Assembly: GCF_042678945.1 (NCBI RefSeq)
Contig: NZ_JBHTLM010000016.1
Span: 49,143 to 113,142 of the forward strand
Origin: Fontibacillus puldeungensis
GTDB taxonomy: Bacteria; Bacillota; Bacilli; Paenibacillales; Paenibacillaceae
DNA length: 64,000 bases
Direction: 5' to 3'
Shown here: in pieces, positions 53,964 to 63,450 of the stretch
How positions within the stretch are numbered: position 1 is the first letter of the stretch
How the letters are laid out: each line of letters starts with the position of its first letter
Notes under the pieces: generated by a model
Database searches by the model: none
Told to the model about the DNA's origin: nothing
What the model saw: only the letters and a program-made list of their open reading frames with translations
Position numbers and translations under genes: made by a program

Positions 53964-54818
53964 ATGGGTTCGATCAAAATTTTTGCGGACAGCACCTGTG
54001 ATTTACCGCCCGAGTGGATTGAGGAATATCGTATCGGCATCGTACCCCTTTATGTCACCTTTTCTGAAAATACTTATAAAGATGGAGTTGATTTAAACAC
54101 CCCAGAGCTGTACCGCAAGGTATCGGAAACAGGGAGACCCCCAAAAACAGCAGCTCCCTCTCCAGCGGATTTTATACAGGCATTCACTCCCTTTGTGGAG
54201 GAAGGCCAGCAGATCCTGTACATCAGCCTTTCTACCGAATTGTCTTCGACCTATCAGAACGCCCTGATTGCAGCCGAGGAATTTCCTGAAGGACAAGTAA
54301 CGGTGTTCGATTCGCTAAACCTGTCAACCGGAATCGGATTACAGGTTATGAAAGCCGTTCATGCCGCCTCGGAGGGACAAAGCGTTCCTGAAATCGTCAA
54401 GCTGCTCCACAAGGTTCGCCCTCAGGTGGAGACGGAATTCGTTATTGATTCTCTCGATTATTTATATAAAGGCGGACGTTGCTCCGGCATGCAAAATCTG
54501 GTCGGCAGCCTACTTAAAATCCGACCGGTCATCAAGGTGATCGATGGGAAAATGACCCCTGCCTACAAGATCCGCGGCAGCCGTGAAAAGGCACTGGATC
54601 AATTGCTGAGCAACGCTCTTAGCCACCTGCCAGAAATGGATAACGATATCATATTCGTTACGCATTCGTTAGCGAACGAGGATGCCGTTCATCTAAAGCA
54701 GGCGCTTGAAGCCAAAACGCAAGCCCGAATCGTAGTAACCTCTAACGCTGGCTGCGTCATTTCAAGTCATTGCGGAGCCAAGACGATCGGCATTTTATAT
54801 ACGAAAAAGATTGGCTAA
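53964..54818 (+). CDS. DegV family protein 2 (FakB-type fatty-acid-binding)
   Basis: A 284-residue paralogue of the preceding protein; long identical stretches are visible, for example the YLYKGGRCSGMQN block. It lies 28 bases downstream with GAGGAGG before the ATG, so the two form an operon from a tandem duplication. In other Firmicutes paired FakB proteins prefer different fatty acids (saturated or unsaturated); whether that holds here is unknown. The fakA kinase gene is not in the window. Confidence 0.9.
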   Translation: MGSIKIFADSTCDLPPEWIEEYRIGIVPLYVTFSENTYKDGVDLNTPELYRKVSETGRPPKTAAPSPADFIQAFTPFVEEGQQILYISLSTELSSTYQNALIAAEEFPEGQVTVFDSLNLSTGIGLQVMKAVHAASEGQSVPEIVKLLHKVRPQVETEFVIDSLDYLYKGGRCSGMQNLVGSLLKIRPVIKVIDGKMTPAYKIRGSREKALDQLLSNALSHLPEMDNDIIFVTHSLANEDAVHLKQALEAKTQARIVVTSNAGCVISSHCGAKTIGILYTKKIG

Positions 54819-54870
54819 GTGTATAACTCTGCAAGCGGGTTTCCCCCTTGCAAAAATTTATCATGTAAGA

Positions 54871-54911
54871 AGCGCGGGTCCTTGGAGATATCATTCCCGG
54901 TTGCTCGCGCT
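54871..54911 (+). terminator. Weak terminator-like hairpin after the DegV pair
   Basis: AGCGCG pairs with CGCGCT across a long loop, followed by CTTTCGCTT. A second, GC-rich hairpin (TGCAAG..GGG/CCC..CTTGCA) lies at 54830-54852 but has no T-run. Together they separate convergent genes. Confidence 0.4.
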
Positions 54912-54918
54912 CTTTCGC

Positions 54919-55938
54919 TTAAAACATGTGTTCTCTCATCGATTGTAGGAATTGTTCAATAGAAGGTGTTTCCTGTACCGTTTGAGTGTGTATTCCAAAT
55001 CCAGCAATCACAGGCTTCAATTCGTCAAGCACCTTGGAATTGGTTGATACCAGAAGTGAAGGAACGACCTTGTGCTCCTCAATTAACTTAAGCAAGCCCT
55101 CGGCCAAATTAGGGGAAGCCTCCTGCTGTTTCGTTAATCCATGATGCAGGATTTGGCTGGAAGCCTCATCGGCAATCAAATTCATTTTCGGATAAAAAGG
55201 CCTCCCTTCCTCATGAATAGGCATAGGTACAAAAAAGCTGTCTACTTCCCAAACCCCCACTATATGTTGAACTGCCCTTTTTGCTTTAGCCATTCTAATT
55301 TCATCAAGCATCATTTTCGAATGGAAGGCTTTCGGTTCATCCGGCTCAGGCTTTAGCCAAACGCTTGTCCAAGTCGAGGAATTATCCCCTGCCGACTTAT
55401 CCGGGATTCGAACAAGAAAAGATTGGTGCTCCCCTTCCAGAAGGGCATCGGGATTTTTGCGATACGACAAGCTAACTTCCATGGATTGCATAATAACGTC
55501 CGTTAAAAGTGTAACGTCCTCTTGTTTCGTTAGAGGCCACGGCACGTAACCGGGCTCATACAGGCGAAAAGTTGGCCAAGCGTTTCTCCCGCGGTAGGAT
55601 AAGCCCAATTGTTTAATTTGAGCGTATTCCTCCGGATATAAATCATCCCGGTTATCGAAAGAAAGCATATAACAATGCTGGATAAAAAGCGGGTCTACCT
55701 CCGTCAAGTCCCCGTTTAGCATTTGAAGAAGAGTTTGAAGTCCCGCGCTCCCTAAATAAACAGCCATTCCGTACATTTCTCCGCCGTTTCCCATCACGCA
55801 GCAATAGCCGATTTTATGACTCTTAGGGTCCTTAACACCAAACAAATGAATATTGGACAACCACTCCCACGGCTTCATCTTTTTAAATTGCGCTGCCGCC
55901 TCATATAAACGAGACCATTCTGCTGTAGTAGCTTCCAA
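54919..55938 (-). CDS. Conserved unknown protein (possibly DUF6930/DUF7309)
   Basis: A 339-residue soluble protein. The N-terminal half (WEWLSNIHLFGVKDP, then GEMYGMAVYLGSAGL) and the C-terminal half (VSTNSKVLDELKPVIAGFG) look like two domains common in Firmicute proteins of unknown function. I recall DUF7309 and DUF6930 for such proteins, but that is not certain. No catalytic motif is seen. It stands alone between convergent and divergent neighbours. Confidence 0.6.
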   Translation of the reverse strand: MEATTAEWSRLYEAAAQFKKMKPWEWLSNIHLFGVKDPKSHKIGYCCVMGNGGEMYGMAVYLGSAGLQTLLQMLNGDLTEVDPLFIQHCYMLSFDNRDDLYPEEYAQIKQLGLSYRGRNAWPTFRLYEPGYVPWPLTKQEDVTLLTDVIMQSMEVSLSYRKNPDALLEGEHQSFLVRIPDKSAGDNSSTWTSVWLKPEPDEPKAFHSKMMLDEIRMAKAKRAVQHIVGVWEVDSFFVPMPIHEEGRPFYPKMNLIADEASSQILHHGLTKQQEASPNLAEGLLKLIEEHKVVPSLLVSTNSKVLDELKPVIAGFGIHTQTVQETPSIEQFLQSMREHMF

Positions 55939-56115
55939 CTGTTACCCTCCTCATACTATCACTTGTACTTATTTTATCGATCTTTCAGTCTTTTTCAACA
56001 ATCGCTGTTCACTTCATGCCCTTCTTCCCCTCACATATCGTCCCTATCCGTGAATATACTTAATTTACATCCACTAAACAGCGTTCCGTGATATCCATAT
56101 ATGGAGGTGTTCATC

Positions 56116-57279
56116 ATGTCATCTTCACCTGAAGCGCGTAATTTTGTCGTCTCCAAGGAGGACTGGTCGCTGCATCGCAAGGGCTACCAGGATCAGCAGC
56201 GGCATCAGGATAAAGTCCGGGAGGTCGTCCGGCAAAATCTTCCGGACCTCGTTACCGAAGAGAACATCATCATGTCCGACGGAAAACAAATCATCAAGGT
56301 ACCCCTTCGCAATCTGGAGGAATACCGCTTTATTCATAACTATCAGAAGCATAAGCATGTCGGACAGGGAGACGGAAACAGCGAAGTAGGCGACGTGCTT
56401 GGTCAGGACAGCCCAAAGGACGGCGGAAAAAACGGAAAAGCCGGCGACCAGCCTGGCCATGATTACGTTGAGGCGGAAATTAGCATCGAGGACCTGGAGG
56501 AAATGCTGTTCGATGAGCTCGAGCTGCCCTTCATACAAGAGAAGGATAGGGAAGAAATGGACGCCGTGTCGTTCCGCTTTAACGATATCCGCAAAAAAGG
56601 GCTCATGTCCAACATCGACAAAAAGCGTACGATTCTAGAAAATCTCCGTCGTAACGCCACTGCTGGGACTCCAGGCATTCATGGCATTTCTCCAGACGAT
56701 TTACGCTATAAAACGTGGGAGGATGTTATCGTACCCCGCTCCAATGCCGTCATTATCGCTATGATGGATACGTCAGGTTCTATGGGAGCTTTCGAAAAAT
56801 ACTGCGCACGCAGCTTTTTCTTCTGGATGACCCGGTTTTTACGCCGACAGTATGAAAAGGTGGAAATCGTGTTTCTCGCCCATCACACCGAGGCCAAGGA
56901 AGTGAGCGAGGAGGAGTTTTTTACCCGAGGAGAAAGTGGAGGCACCATATGCTCTTCTGTCTATCAAAAGGCATTGGAGATTATCGACAGTCGATATCCC
57001 CCGTCCAGCTATAACATATACCCGTTTCATTTTTCCGATGGAGACAATCTGACCTCCGATAACGATCGCTGCACGAAGCTGATCGCCGAGCTGCTCAAGC
57101 GATGCAATATGTTCGGCTACGGAGAAGTCAATCAATACAATCGAGGGAGCACGCTTATGTCCTCCTACCGAAACTTCAAACTGGATAAATTTCTGTACTA
57201 CGTCATTAAGGAAAAAGGTGAAGTTTACAGTGCACTGAAGCACTTTTTCCATAAGCGGGAAGGAGAGGCGGCCGTATGA
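56116..57279 (+). CDS. yhbH: Stress/sporulation protein YhbH (DUF444)
   Basis: A 387-residue DUF444 protein. The N-terminus (NFVVSKEDWSLHRKGYQDQ) and the von Willebrand A-like region (AMMDTSGSMG, a MIDAS motif) are as in YhbH/YeaH. It overlaps spoVR by 4 bases. YhbH, SpoVR and the kinase PrkA occur together in many bacteria (YeaH, YcgB and YeaG in E. coli) and act in stress and sporulation. The start at 56116 follows GGAGGTG. Confidence 0.92.
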   Translation: MSSSPEARNFVVSKEDWSLHRKGYQDQQRHQDKVREVVRQNLPDLVTEENIIMSDGKQIIKVPLRNLEEYRFIHNYQKHKHVGQGDGNSEVGDVLGQDSPKDGGKNGKAGDQPGHDYVEAEISIEDLEEMLFDELELPFIQEKDREEMDAVSFRFNDIRKKGLMSNIDKKRTILENLRRNATAGTPGIHGISPDDLRYKTWEDVIVPRSNAVIIAMMDTSGSMGAFEKYCARSFFFWMTRFLRRQYEKVEIVFLAHHTEAKEVSEEEFFTRGESGGTICSSVYQKALEIIDSRYPPSSYNIYPFHFSDGDNLTSDNDRCTKLIAELLKRCNMFGYGEVNQYNRGSTLMSSYRNFKLDKFLYYVIKEKGEVYSALKHFFHKREGEAAV

Positions 57280-58715
57280 CAAGCGAACATCAGCAGCTTG
57301 AATATGCCATTGCGGAAATCATGGAAATCGCCGATTCCTTTGGACTCGACTATTATCCGATGCGCTACGAAATTTGTCCGGCCGACATCATTTATACGTT
57401 TGGTGCTTACGGGATGCCAACCCGTTTCTCGCACTGGAGCTTCGGAAAAATGTTCAACAAAATGAAGATGCAGTACGATTTCGGCCTCAGCAAAATCTAC
57501 GAGCTGGTCATCAACTCCAATCCGTGTTACGCCTTTCTGCTAGAAGGCAATTCCCTCGTCCAAAATAAACTAATCGTTGCACATGTGCTTGCGCACTGTG
57601 ACTTTTTCAAAAATAATGCCCGCTTTGCGAATACAAATCGGGATATGGTAGAAAGTATGGCCGCTACGGCTGAGCGGATTAGCCGCTACGAGCTGGAATT
57701 CGGCGCAAATACAGTGGAAAGCTTTATCGATGCCGTCCTTGCTATTCAGGAGCATGTCGATCCTCAGCTTATCAAACCAAAGCGCTATGACAAACGGAGA
57801 CAAATGGAAGAAAAAATTCGGCTGGCCAAGGAAGGACGACGTGAACCGTCCCGGGTTCATGAGTACGATGATCTTTGGTCACTGGATGAGCCTGCCGCAA
57901 GCGCCAAGGCCCCTTTAGAGCAGTCTGCTATACCGTTCCCGCCGGAACCTGAAAAAGATATTGTCTGGTTCATTCAGGAATATTCGGAAGTACTGGAGGA
58001 ATGGCAGCGGGATATCATGAGCATGCTGCGCGAAGAAATGCTGTACTTCTGGCCACAGATGGAGACGAAAATCATGAACGAAGGCTGGGCTTCGTTTTGG
58101 CACCAGCGGATCATCCGCGAGCTGGACCTGACCAGCGAGGAGACGATCGAATTCGCCAAGCTGAACTCTGCCGTCGTGCAGCCCTCGCAGCAGAGCTTGA
58201 ACCCCTACTATTTGGGGCTGAAGATTTTCGAGGATATCGAGCGGCGCTGGGACCGCCCCACTGAAGAGGAAAAGCAGCGCTTCGGCCGGGTACCGGGCCA
58301 AGGAAGGGAGAAACTATTTGAAGTCCGGGAGCTCGACTCCGACCTCTCCTTCCTGCGAAGTTATTTGACAAGAGACCTTGTCCGCGAGCTCGATTTGTAC
58401 ATTTTTGAAAAACAGGGCCCCGAGTGGAAAATTACCGATAAAACCTGGGAAAATATCCGTGATCAATTGGTGGCCTCCCGAGTGAATGGCGGCTCTCCCT
58501 ATATCGTCGTGCAGGACGGGGATTATTTGCGGGCCGGTGAGCTGTTACTTAAGCATCAGTATGAGGGCATTGAGCTGGATCTCAAATATTTGGAGCATAC
58601 GCTGCCCCATGTGTATCGGCTCTGGGGGCGAACCGTTCATCTTGAAACCGTCGTCGAGGAGAAACGGGCACTGTTCACCTACGATGGGCAGAAGCATTTC
58701 AGAAAAATTTTATAA
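57276..58715 (+). CDS. spoVR: SpoVR family protein
   Basis: A 479-residue protein of the SpoVR/YcgB family, involved in spore cortex formation in Bacillus. Typical blocks are DYYPMRYEICPADI, GMPTRFSHWSFGKMF, ELVINSNPCYAFLLEGN and NEGWASFWHQRI. It is translationally coupled to yhbH (ATGA overlap). Its molecular action is unknown. Confidence 0.93.
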   Translation: MTSEHQQLEYAIAEIMEIADSFGLDYYPMRYEICPADIIYTFGAYGMPTRFSHWSFGKMFNKMKMQYDFGLSKIYELVINSNPCYAFLLEGNSLVQNKLIVAHVLAHCDFFKNNARFANTNRDMVESMAATAERISRYELEFGANTVESFIDAVLAIQEHVDPQLIKPKRYDKRRQMEEKIRLAKEGRREPSRVHEYDDLWSLDEPAASAKAPLEQSAIPFPPEPEKDIVWFIQEYSEVLEEWQRDIMSMLREEMLYFWPQMETKIMNEGWASFWHQRIIRELDLTSEETIEFAKLNSAVVQPSQQSLNPYYLGLKIFEDIERRWDRPTEEEKQRFGRVPGQGREKLFEVRELDSDLSFLRSYLTRDLVRELDLYIFEKQGPEWKITDKTWENIRDQLVASRVNGGSPYIVVQDGDYLRAGELLLKHQYEGIELDLKYLEHTLPHVYRLWGRTVHLETVVEEKRALFTYDGQKHFRKIL

Positions 58716-58757
58716 ATGTGGTGTGTTGACAAGACGGTCTTTTCCATGAACTTACAG

Positions 58758-58793
58758 GCGCCCATCGCTATGGCGAAGGGCGCTTTCTTTTTC
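58758..58793 (+). terminator. Factor-independent terminator after spoVR
   Basis: GCGCCC.TCGC pairs with GCGA.GGGCGC around a short loop, followed by TTTCTTTTT. It lies 43 bases past the spoVR stop. Confidence 0.82.
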
Positions 58794-58858
58794 TCGGCCG
58801 ACGCTTGTATAATGAACATGTTGCTTACATATCCCATCATAGAACGGGGGCTTCCAAA

Positions 58859-59833
58859 ATGAAAACGATCCCAATTCAAAAGCACGGAATAAATGCCAGT
58901 CAAATCGTCCTCGGCTGCATGCGAATGGGCGGCGACTGGGATAAAAACAGTCCAATTACAAACGAGCATGTAAAAGAAGGACAGCACGCGGTTGAAACGG
59001 CGCTTGAAATCGGCATCAACATGTTCGATCACGCCGATATTTATACCGTAGGGAAAGCGGAGCAAGTCTTCGGTCAGGTTCTGAAATCGAAACCAGGGCT
59101 GCGTGAGCAAATCATCCTTCAGTCGAAATGCGGCATCCGTTTTGCCGAGGGGAACAGCCCGCATCGATTTGATTTCTCCGAAGAGCATATCCTTCGCAGC
59201 GTCGATGGCATTCTGCATCGTCTTGGAACAGAATATCTCGATATTCTGCTGCTCCATCGCCCCGACGCCCTGGTCGATCCCGAGGAGGTTGCAAGTGCAT
59301 TCCATAAGCTCAAATCCTCCGGAAAGGTCCGCCATTTTGGGGTGTCCAATATGAGTCAGGGGCAGATGAAGCTGATTCAAGCGTATAGTGATGAGAAATT
59401 GATCGTCAACCAGCTCGAAATGAGCCTGCTGAAAATCGGCTTCCTGGAGACCGGTATTCATGTGAACCAAGAGGCCGCTAGAGACAATGTGTTCCCGGAG
59501 GGCACCCTCGAATACTGCCGTCTGGAAAATATTCAGCTCCAATCGTGGGGGCCGCTCGCCCAAGGGCTCTACTCCGGGCGCTCTTTGGATGGCCAAAATG
59601 AAAGTGTGGCAGCCACGGCGAAGCTTGTCCAGCAAATGGCGGCGGACAAGAATACCACACCCGAGGCGATCGTACTCGCCTGGCTAATGACCCACCCTGC
59701 CGGTATCCAGCCGGTGATCGGCACGATCAACCCCGAGCGGATTCGGGCCTGCAAGGATGCGTTCAAACTACGCCTGACGCGGGAGGAATGGTACACGCTG
59801 TACATCAGCTCGCGCGGGAGAAGCCTGCCTTAA
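58859..59833 (+). CDS. Aldo/keto reductase (YdhF-like)
   Basis: A 324-residue (beta/alpha)8 NADPH-dependent reductase. The catalytic tetrad is visible: FDHADIY (Asp and Tyr), LQSKCG (Lys) and LLLHRPD (His). It is closest to the YdhF-type reductases. The start at 58859 is the first ATG after a G-rich stretch; the longer frame at 58805 includes promoter-like sequence. It is inserted between the yhbH-spoVR pair and prkA, without an evident functional link. Confidence 0.87.
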   Translation: MKTIPIQKHGINASQIVLGCMRMGGDWDKNSPITNEHVKEGQHAVETALEIGINMFDHADIYTVGKAEQVFGQVLKSKPGLREQIILQSKCGIRFAEGNSPHRFDFSEEHILRSVDGILHRLGTEYLDILLLHRPDALVDPEEVASAFHKLKSSGKVRHFGVSNMSQGQMKLIQAYSDEKLIVNQLEMSLLKIGFLETGIHVNQEAARDNVFPEGTLEYCRLENIQLQSWGPLAQGLYSGRSLDGQNESVAATAKLVQQMAADKNTTPEAIVLAWLMTHPAGIQPVIGTINPERIRACKDAFKLRLTREEWYTLYISSRGRSLP

Positions 59834-59877
59834 GGCGTCGGCGACTTTGGCGCGTGCAGATCATGGCGTAAGCGCAG

Positions 59878-60070
59878 ATTTAGCTGCATTTTGTACATTT
59901 AATTTGTGCGGCCTAGGCGGATTTTCGTGAATAGTTGTAAAATGTACATCTATATAGAGGGTTAACCCGGATTTGCGGTGAACAGACCCCAACTAAATGT
60001 ATGTTTTACAGCTAAATTCTCAAAAATGGCCATTTGTCCGGAATTAGCTGCACTTTTTACATTTATTTTA
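59878..60070. repeat. Dispersed palindromic repeat, TTAGCTGCA/TACATTTA family
   Basis: Two direct units (TTAGCTGCATTTTGTACATT at about 59880 and TTAGCTGCACTTTTTACATT at about 60044) and two inverted units (TAGTTGTAAAATGTACATC at about 59932 and AAATGTATGTTTTACAGCTA at about 59996) alternate within 190 bp. They can fold into nested hairpins. The rest of the 59834-60172 gap has only the terminator. Confidence 0.7.
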
Positions 60071-60100
60071 CTGCAGATGAGTTACAGGCCAAAAACTAAC

Positions 60101-60155
60101 AAGGCAATCCCAGCATAGCAGCAGAATAGCTGTCAGCGTTGGGGATTGCCTTTTT
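60101..60155. terminator. Terminator between convergent genes
   Basis: AAGGCAATCCC pairs with GGGATTGCCTT, followed by TTTTT on the plus strand and a weaker T-rich tail on the minus strand. It lies between the aldo/keto reductase and prkA and may serve both. Confidence 0.78.
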
Positions 60156-60172
60156 GCACAAACTTCTCCTAC

Positions 60173-62068
60173 CTACCGGTTCAACAAACTGCCGACGTAC
60201 CGCAAAAGCTCGTTAGCGCACACCGGGCAGTAGCCGTGCTCGTCGATCAGCCGCTTGCTGACCTCGTTGATCCGTTTGAGTTGGTTTTCATCCGGTGTTT
60301 TGGTAGAGGTTGTGATTTTGACGATGTCTTTGAGATCGGCGAACAGCTTCTTCTCGATCGCTTCCCGCAGTCGGTCATGATGGTTGTACTCAAACTTCCG
60401 CCCTTTTCGCGAATATGCGGAGATTCGAATCAATATTTCTTCCCGGAACGCCTTCTTGGCATTTTCCGAAATGCCAATCTGCTCCTCAATGGAGCGCATC
60501 AACCGCTCATCGGGATCCATCTCTTCGTCCGTCAGCGGATCGCGGATTTTCGTCCAGTTGCAGAACGCTTCAATATTGTCTAGATAGTTCTCAAACAACG
60601 TACGCGCCGATTCCTCAAACGAGTACACGAACGCCTTTTGCACTTCTTTTTTGGCGAGTTCATCATACTCCTTACGGGCAATCCCGATAAAGGTCAAATA
60701 CCGCTCCCGCTCTTCCTTCGTAATCGAAGCATGCTGATCCAGGCCATCTTTGATCGCTCGCAAAATATCAAGGGCCCCCATGCAGTGCAAATCTTGCTTG
60801 ATCAGCGCACTTGAAATCCGGTTGATAACATACCGCGGGTCGACGCCCGACATGCCTTCCTCCAGAAACTCGTTTTGCAGCTCCTTCAAATCCGCATTTT
60901 TGTACCCTTCCACTTCCTCGCCGTCGTAGAGCCGCATTTTTTTCACCAGGTCGATCCCCTGCTTTTTCGTTTCTTTAAGCCTCGTCAAAATAGAAAAGAT
61001 AGCCGCGGAGTGCAAGGCATGCGGGGCAATGTGAATGTGACTCATATCGCTTTGCCCGATCAGCTTGGCGTAAATTTTCTCCTCCTGCGACACCTTGAGG
61101 TTGTATGGGATCGGCATGACGATCATGCGAGATTGCAGCGCTTCGTTCTTTTTGTTGGCGATAAATGATTTATATTCCGATTCATTCGTATGGGCAATGA
61201 TGAGTTCATCCGCGCTAATTAACGCGAACCTGCCTGCCTTGAAATTACCTTCCTGGGTCAGAGACAGTAAATTCCACAAAAATTTCTCGTCGCACTTCAG
61301 CATTTCCTGGAATTCCATTAAGCCGCGATTCGCCTTGTTAAGCTCCCCATCAAACCGGTACGCCCGGGGATCGGACTCGGAGCCGTATTCGGTAATCGTC
61401 GAGAAGTCGATGCTCCCCGTCAAATCGGCAATGTCCTGAGACTTTGGATCCGATGGGCTAAACGTACCGATGCCGATCCGCTCGTCTTCCGACAAAAGAA
61501 CACGCTCGATTTTAACGTTCTCAATGTCTCCGCCATATTCCGTTTTCAGCCTCATTTGGCATACAGGGCACAAATTCCCCTCGATACGAACCCCCAGCGT
61601 CTTCTCTACCTCAGGACGAAGTTCATGTGGAACGAGATGAAGCGGATCCTCATGCATCGGGCAGCTGGCAATGGCATAAACCGCCCCCTTATCGGTACGA
61701 GAAAACTTTTCAAGCCCCCGCTTAAGCAGCGTTACCAACGTTGATTTCCCCCCGCTAACGGGTCCCATTAAAAGTAAAATACGTTTACGAACATCCAGCC
61801 GTCTGGCCGCCGAGTGAAAATATTCCTCCACCAGCTTTTCGATCGCCCGGTCCAACCCGAATATTTCCTGTTCAAAAAATTTATACCGCTTGCGTCCGTC
61901 GTCATCCTCTATACCGAAGGATTTGATCATTTCGTATACTCGGGCATGTGCGGTCATGGCTGGAGAAGGATCTTCCGCCAGCTTTTCGATATATTGCTTG
62001 AATGTGCCGCTCCACGACAAGGAGTCGCTTTCCGCCCGGTATGCCGCTATACGTTCAAAAATCTCCAT
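60173..62068 (-). CDS. prkA: Serine protein kinase PrkA
   Basis: A 631-residue PrkA (YeaG-type) protein. The N-terminal AAA+ domain has Walker A GPVSGGKST (about residue 101) and a conserved CxxC pair (CPVCQM). The C-terminal PrkA domain ends with another CPVC. In Bacillus, PrkA is needed for normal sporulation; both kinase and protease activities have been proposed for the family. AGGAGG precedes the ATG. It faces the yhbH-spoVR operon from 1.5 kb away rather than sharing a transcript with it. Confidence 0.95.
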   Translation of the reverse strand: MEIFERIAAYRAESDSLSWSGTFKQYIEKLAEDPSPAMTAHARVYEMIKSFGIEDDDGRKRYKFFEQEIFGLDRAIEKLVEEYFHSAARRLDVRKRILLLMGPVSGGKSTLVTLLKRGLEKFSRTDKGAVYAIASCPMHEDPLHLVPHELRPEVEKTLGVRIEGNLCPVCQMRLKTEYGGDIENVKIERVLLSEDERIGIGTFSPSDPKSQDIADLTGSIDFSTITEYGSESDPRAYRFDGELNKANRGLMEFQEMLKCDEKFLWNLLSLTQEGNFKAGRFALISADELIIAHTNESEYKSFIANKKNEALQSRMIVMPIPYNLKVSQEEKIYAKLIGQSDMSHIHIAPHALHSAAIFSILTRLKETKKQGIDLVKKMRLYDGEEVEGYKNADLKELQNEFLEEGMSGVDPRYVINRISSALIKQDLHCMGALDILRAIKDGLDQHASITKEERERYLTFIGIARKEYDELAKKEVQKAFVYSFEESARTLFENYLDNIEAFCNWTKIRDPLTDEEMDPDERLMRSIEEQIGISENAKKAFREEILIRISAYSRKGRKFEYNHHDRLREAIEKKLFADLKDIVKITTSTKTPDENQLKRINEVSKRLIDEHGYCPVCANELLRYVGSLLNR

Positions 62069-62194
62069 GTTCGCTACCTCCTGTACTCCCGCTTGGGTTT
62101 CTCCCGTTTTCCCGCCCTCTGTTCCAGTGCTAAACCTGCAAATGGAGCTACCACGTAAGAAAAACGTCTATCGACGTACGTTCAAGGAAGACAG

Positions 62195-62218
62195 ACCGCT
62201 TTTTAAGCGGTAGTTTTT
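62195..62218 (+). terminator. Terminator-like hairpin upstream of prkA
   Basis: ACCGCTT and AAGCGGT form a 7-bp stem with a 3-base loop, followed by AGTTTTT on the plus strand. There is no obvious plus-strand gene before it, so it may end an antisense or short RNA. The rest of the 62069-62416 gap holds promoters only. Confidence 0.45.
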
Positions 62219-62373
62219 CTTGCGACTAAAAATTTGTTCAGCTCCGCCGAAAACTTATTACTTCTTTATTCTAAAAAAAGTGTATTACATACCTATGCGC
62301 CTGGGCTGGAGAAGTTGACCTTTTTTTCCGTGCAAAAGGTATTTCCACCCGAAAAAGTCGGATTTCAACTTTG

Positions 62374-62382
62374 TGCTATAAT
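62374..62382 (+). promoter_or_regulatory. Extended -10 promoter before the DUF2161 gene
   Basis: TGCTATAAT is a perfect extended -10 (TG-N-TATAAT), 35 bases before the start at 62417. No good -35 is present, which such promoters do not need. Confidence 0.55.
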
Positions 62383-62416
62383 TTGTACTAATCAACGGAA
62401 CGAAAAGGAGAGCGTC

Positions 62417-63223
62417 ATGGCAGTAGAACATGAGACGGAACTATACGCTCCGATTAAGGCATTTTTCGAGGAACGGGGATACATCATCCGAAGCGAGGTT
62501 CGCCACTGTGACCTGGTCGGCATTCGGTCGGGAAGCGATGAGCCGCTGATCGTAGAAATGAAGAAAACGTTCAATATCGCCCTGCTGCTGCAAGGTTTGG
62601 AACGGCAGAAGCTCAGCGGCGAGGTCTATTTGGCCGTCGAAAAGAATCGGACGAAAAAAGGGGCCCACAATCAGCGATGGAACGAAATTGCGGTCCTTTG
62701 TCGGCGCCTGGGGCTCGGGCTGATCACGGTAACCCGATTTAAAACCAAAAGCCCTTTTGTGGAAATCTTGTGCTCACCGGGAGACAAGGTTTATATGCCA
62801 ACGGCAAGGGTCATCAAAACGCGAGCGGAACGCCTTACACGTGAATTCAACGAACGCAGCGGTGATTATAATGTTGGCGGCAGCCATGGCGCCAAACTGA
62901 TGACCGCATATCGGGAAAAGGCGCTCCGCGTCGCACTCGCCCTGCAGGAGGAGGCGGAGATGGCTCCGAAGGATGTCCGCGACCGCAGCGGCGTCGGTAG
63001 TGCAGCCGCGATCCTGCAGCGTAACTATTACGGCTGGTTCTGCCGCGTCGCGCGCGGGCGATACGCCCTGACGCCGGAAGGGGTCAGCAGCCTGAAGGAG
63101 TACGCCTACGTCGTGGAAGGCTGGCGGCGGATTGCAGCTACCGTCTCCGAAGACTCGGTCAAGGCGGAACCAGCAGCACCCACTTCCTCGCCGCAGGCCA
63201 AAACCCGCAAGAAAAAGAAGTGA
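62417..63223 (+). CDS. DUF2161 protein, PD-(D/E)XK-like
   Basis: A 268-residue protein with an N-terminal nuclease-like fold (about 1-115). The catalytic-type residues are in CDLVGIRSGSDEPLIVEMKKTFN, where the Asp, the E-x-K pair and a following Lys match the PD-(D/E)XK layout. The C-terminal part (160-250) resembles a winged-helix DNA-binding region, and the tail ends with five basic residues. A role in DNA binding or cleavage is inferred; a phosphodiesterase is an alternative. ATG 62417 has AAAGGAG. Confidence 0.72.
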   Translation: MAVEHETELYAPIKAFFEERGYIIRSEVRHCDLVGIRSGSDEPLIVEMKKTFNIALLLQGLERQKLSGEVYLAVEKNRTKKGAHNQRWNEIAVLCRRLGLGLITVTRFKTKSPFVEILCSPGDKVYMPTARVIKTRAERLTREFNERSGDYNVGGSHGAKLMTAYREKALRVALALQEEAEMAPKDVRDRSGVGSAAAILQRNYYGWFCRVARGRYALTPEGVSSLKEYAYVVEGWRRIAATVSEDSVKAEPAAPTSSPQAKTRKKKK

Positions 63224-63306
63224 CGCGCCTAGGAAATGGCGCTGGCCGCCGCTAATCATAGCTTAGGCTGGAAGCCAGTAAAGGATTTGAACCAGCGGGG
63301 CATGGC

Positions 63307-63420
63307 GGGGCGTGTCTTGGATGCGGTGATGGAATGGGTCATAGCGAGACAAAGCCTGAATGCGGCGATGTATCTGGGCATGATGAGGCGTGCCTTGGGT
63401 GTGACGATGGAACAGGACAT
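63307..63420. repeat. Degenerate short tandem repeats
   Basis: Imperfect copies of a unit with GGCGTG.CTTGG.TG...GATGGAA occur at 63309-63338 and 63387-63416, with a weaker one, ATGCGGCGATGTATCTGGGC, at 63360-63379. Open frames of about 70 codons on both strands cross it but have no ribosome sites; I regard them as chance. Confidence 0.4.
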
Positions 63421-63450
63421 GGTGGGTGAGCATTCTGGAGTGAATAAGTG

